Shown in pieces: positions 5,437 to 6,987 of a stretch of 6,987 nt of DNA. Within the stretch, counting starts at the first letter, position 1. Every line of letters begins with the position of its first letter. The translations under genes and the position numbers were made by a program. The notes under the pieces were generated by a model. The model saw only the letters and a list, made by a program, of their open reading frames with translations. It made no database searches and was not told where the DNA came from. This DNA comes from Actinomycetota bacterium (GTDB taxonomy: Bacteria; Actinomycetota; Actinomycetes; Nanopelagicales; Nanopelagicaceae): assembly GCA_009701085.1 (NCBI GenBank), contig WLKV01000029.1:1-6987 (forward strand), in the 5' to 3' direction.

Positions 5437-6987
5437 TTATAGAGGAATATTTCCGTGCTTACGTGCAGGCAAGGTATCGCGCTTAGTCTTTAAGGTGCGG
5501 AATGCCTTTGTGATGTACTGGCGTGAATCTTCAGGTTCAATCACGCTATCGATAGTTCCGCGCTCCGCAGCCAAGTATGGATTGGAGAACTTCTCGGTGT
5601 ACTCAGTGATGAGTTCAGCGCGCTTTGCATCCTGATCTTTAGCTTCAGCGAGATCCTTACGATAAAGAATATTGACCGCACCTTGTGCGCCCATCACCGC
5701 AATTTCAGCGCTTGGCCATGCGAAGTTAATATCGCTACCGAGGTACTTAGAGCCCATGACGATAAATGCGCCGCCATAAGCCTTGCGAGTAATAAGGGTC
5801 ACGAGCGGAACTGATGCTTCAGCATATGCGTAGAGCAACTTTGCACCGCGACGAATGATTCCGTTCCACTCTTGTTCTGTTCCAGGCATAAATCCAGGTA
5901 CATCTACGAGCGTAAGGATTGGAATATTAAATGCATCGCAGAAACGCAAGAAGCGCGCTGCTTTTTCAGATGAGTTGATATCAAGAGTTCCAGCTAATTG
6001 TGATGGCTGATTTGCGATGATTCCAACTGATTGACCTTCGATGCGCGCAAAACCCACAACGATATTAGGTGCGTAGAGCGCATGAACTTCAAGGAATTCG
6101 CCTTCATCAACAAGCGCTTGAATCAAGTTCTTCATATCGTAAGGCTGGTTAGGGCTATCTGGAATCAGAGTATTGAGCGCGGTATCGGATGCGCTCTTAT
6201 CGAGAGTTTCGGTGGGAGGAAGTACAGGCGATCCATCCATATTGTTGGAAGGAAGATATGACAGAAGTGCCTTTACATAATCGATGGCATCGGCTTCAGA
6301 ATCTGCCATGTAGTGTGCATTTCCAGATTTCGTGTTGTGCGTGAACGCACCACCGAGCTCTTCCATGCCGACATCTTCACCCGTGACAGTCTTGATGACA
6401 TCAGGACCGGTGATAAACATATTTGAAGTCTCTTTCACCATGACGGTGAAGTCGGTAAGAGCAGGTGAGTATGCAGAACCACCAGCGCAGGGCCCGAGGA
6501 TCAATGAGATTTGAGGAATGACACCTGAAGAACGGGTATTGAGGCGGAAGATACGGCCATAGCCATTGAGCGAAGCCACACCTTCTTGAATGCGCGCTCC
6601 ACCCGAGTCGTTGATTCCGATAAGTGGAATCCCTGACTTCAGAGCAAACTCTGCAATCTTTACAATCTTTTCAGCATGCACTTCTCCGAGAGATCCACCA
6701 AAGACGGTGAAGTCCTGTGAGTAAAGTGCGATTGGTCGGCCATCTACTGTTGCAGTACCAATGATTACTCCGTCGCCGTAAGGGCGGTTCTTCTCCATGC
6801 CGAAGTTCTGTGCACGGTGGCGAGCAAACTCATCGATCTCGGTAAAAGAATCTGGATCCACGAGCATCTCAATACGTTCGCGAGCGGTGCCCTTGCCCTT
6901 GGCATGCTGCCTCTCTTCGGCGCGTGCAGAACCAGCGTGGACAGCTTCATCAATTCTTTCGCGGAGGTCTTCGATTTTTCCCGCGGT
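5437..6987 (-). CDS. accD5: Acyl-CoA (acetyl/propionyl-CoA) carboxylase beta subunit, carboxyltransferase; N-terminus missing
   Basis: Transfers CO2 from carboxybiotin on the alpha subunit to an acyl-CoA, giving malonyl- or methylmalonyl-CoA. The frame is open to the window edge; the codons before the Met at 6867 encode [19 protein letters not shown] and then [13 protein letters not shown], the conserved PccB N-terminus, so that Met is internal. 516 residues are visible of about 530; only some 10-20 are missing. Visible: DSGGAR 127-132, the oxyanion loop [13 protein letters not shown] 165-177, GTLDI 333-337, DVPGFMPG 362-369, the second oxyanion region [11 protein letters not shown] 403-413, and the canonical ending ARKHGNIPL. 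Residue 409 is Ile (codon 5761-5763) where strict propionyl-CoA enzymes have Asp and AccD5 has Cys; Streptomyces AccB, which also takes acetyl-CoA, has Ile. The family is sure; the symbol follows gene order, and substrate is open. First visible gene of the operon. Confidence 0.95.
   Translation of the reverse strand, partial: TAGKIEDLRERIDEAVHAGSARAEERQHAKGKGTARERIEMLVDPDSFTEIDEFARHRAQNFGMEKNRPYGDGVIIGTATVDGRPIALYSQDFTVFGGSLGEVHAEKIVKIAEFALKSGIPLIGINDSGGARIQEGVASLNGYGRIFRLNTRSSGVIPQISLILGPCAGGSAYSPALTDFTVMVKETSNMFITGPDVIKTVTGEDVGMEELGGAFTHNTKSGNAHYMADSEADAIDYVKALLSYLPSNNMDGSPVLPPTETLDKSASDTALNTLIPDSPNQPYDMKNLIQALVDEGEFLEVHALYAPNIVVGFARIEGQSVGIIANQPSQLAGTLDINSSEKAARFLRFCDAFNIPILTLVDVPGFMPGTEQEWNGIIRRGAKLLYAYAEASVPLVTLITRKAYGGAFIVMGSKYLGSDINFAWPSAEIAVMGAQGAVNILYRKDLAEAKDQDAKRAELITEYTEKFSNPYLAAERGTIDSVIEPEDSRQYITKAFRTLKTKRDTLPARKHGNIPL

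Larger units (their letters stand above)
469..6987 (-). other. Predicted operon: carboxylase beta, accE, maf, carboxylase alpha, nucleoside phosphorylase, phospho-sugar mutase
   Basis: Six genes in the same direction with junctions of +2, 0, -4, -4 and +18 bp in transcription order. No gap is large enough for a separate promoter outside coding sequence, and no intrinsic terminator was seen between them. Two junctions are ATGA overlaps and one is TAG|ATG, typical of translational coupling. The operon promoter must lie right of the window, upstream of the beta subunit. A promoter within the coding sequence of an upstream gene cannot be excluded. Confidence 0.8.

Noticed and set aside
5255..5470. 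Similar endings ARKHGNIPL (beta subunit) and GARKHH (AccE), suggesting a duplication
   Set aside because: Similarity is only four residues with differing codons. The beta subunit ending is a family-wide feature, so chance is sufficient.
5255..5635. 126-codon open frame on the + strand over accE and the end of the beta subunit
   Set aside because: Antisense to two genes with recognisable family motifs. The translation has no recognisable domain, and no promoter or ribosome site stands out.
5437..6867. Beta subunit starting at the Met at 6867
   Set aside because: Forty further in-frame codons upstream match the conserved N-terminus of PccB/AccD5. The gene continues past the window edge.
1..6987. 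Search for mobile elements, CRISPR-like repeats, tRNA genes, riboswitches or a hidden defence system
   Set aside because: Nearly every base is within a recognisable housekeeping gene, the longest gap is 18 bp, no direct or inverted repeats of note were seen beyond the two short hairpins, and base composition looks even across the window.

Overview
The window is a densely packed stretch of actinobacterial core-metabolism genes. I see no phage, transposon, CRISPR array, toxin-antitoxin or defence gene, and no tRNA or rRNA gene. The lineage inference rests on three things. First, a carboxyltransferase beta subunit, a short acyl-CoA carboxylase epsilon subunit (AccE, an actinobacterial peculiarity), Maf, and a fused biotin carboxylase/biotin carrier subunit occur in the order familiar from Mycobacterium and Streptomyces. 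Second, the purine nucleoside phosphorylase is of the mycobacterial trimeric type. Third, base composition by eye is slightly below 50% GC with almost no intergenic DNA, which is unusual for Actinobacteria and fits a streamlined genome such as the freshwater acI/Nanopelagicales group. The genus-level guess is inference only.

Layout. At the left edge is the 3' two-thirds of deoC (deoxyribose-phosphate aldolase) on the + strand. Everything else is on the - strand. In transcription order, from the right edge leftwards, the genes are: acyl-CoA carboxylase beta subunit (5' end cut by the window edge), accE, maf, the alpha subunit (biotin carboxylase plus BCCP), purine nucleoside phosphorylase, and an alpha-D-phosphohexomutase-family enzyme. 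The - strand genes overlap by 4 bp (ATGA), abut (TAG|ATG), or are 2 to 18 bp apart, so they look like one co-transcribed, translationally coupled operon. Its promoter lies beyond the right edge. The operon ends tail-to-tail against deoC: a single TTAA supplies both stop codons, and it lies inside an 8-bp hairpin with a UUCG loop.

How the genes work together. The three acc genes give a complete biotin-dependent acyl-CoA carboxylase (acetyl-CoA to malonyl-CoA and/or propionyl-CoA to methylmalonyl-CoA). The residue at the known specificity position of the beta subunit is Ile rather than the Asp of strict propionyl-CoA enzymes, so broad or acetyl-CoA activity is plausible. The phosphorylase, the mutase and DeoC form a complete route for purine (deoxy)nucleoside breakdown: phosphorolysis to (deoxy)ribose-1-phosphate, isomerisation to the 5-phosphate, and cleavage to acetaldehyde and glyceraldehyde-3-phosphate. 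This context suggests the mutase serves as a phosphopentomutase. Maf is a nucleotide house-cleaning pyrophosphatase carried within the carboxylase group.

There is no stretch without a gene longer than 18 bp. I did not find an undescribed system here. The points worth a second look are the specificity residue, the very small accE, the shared-stop hairpin and the assignment of the mutase.
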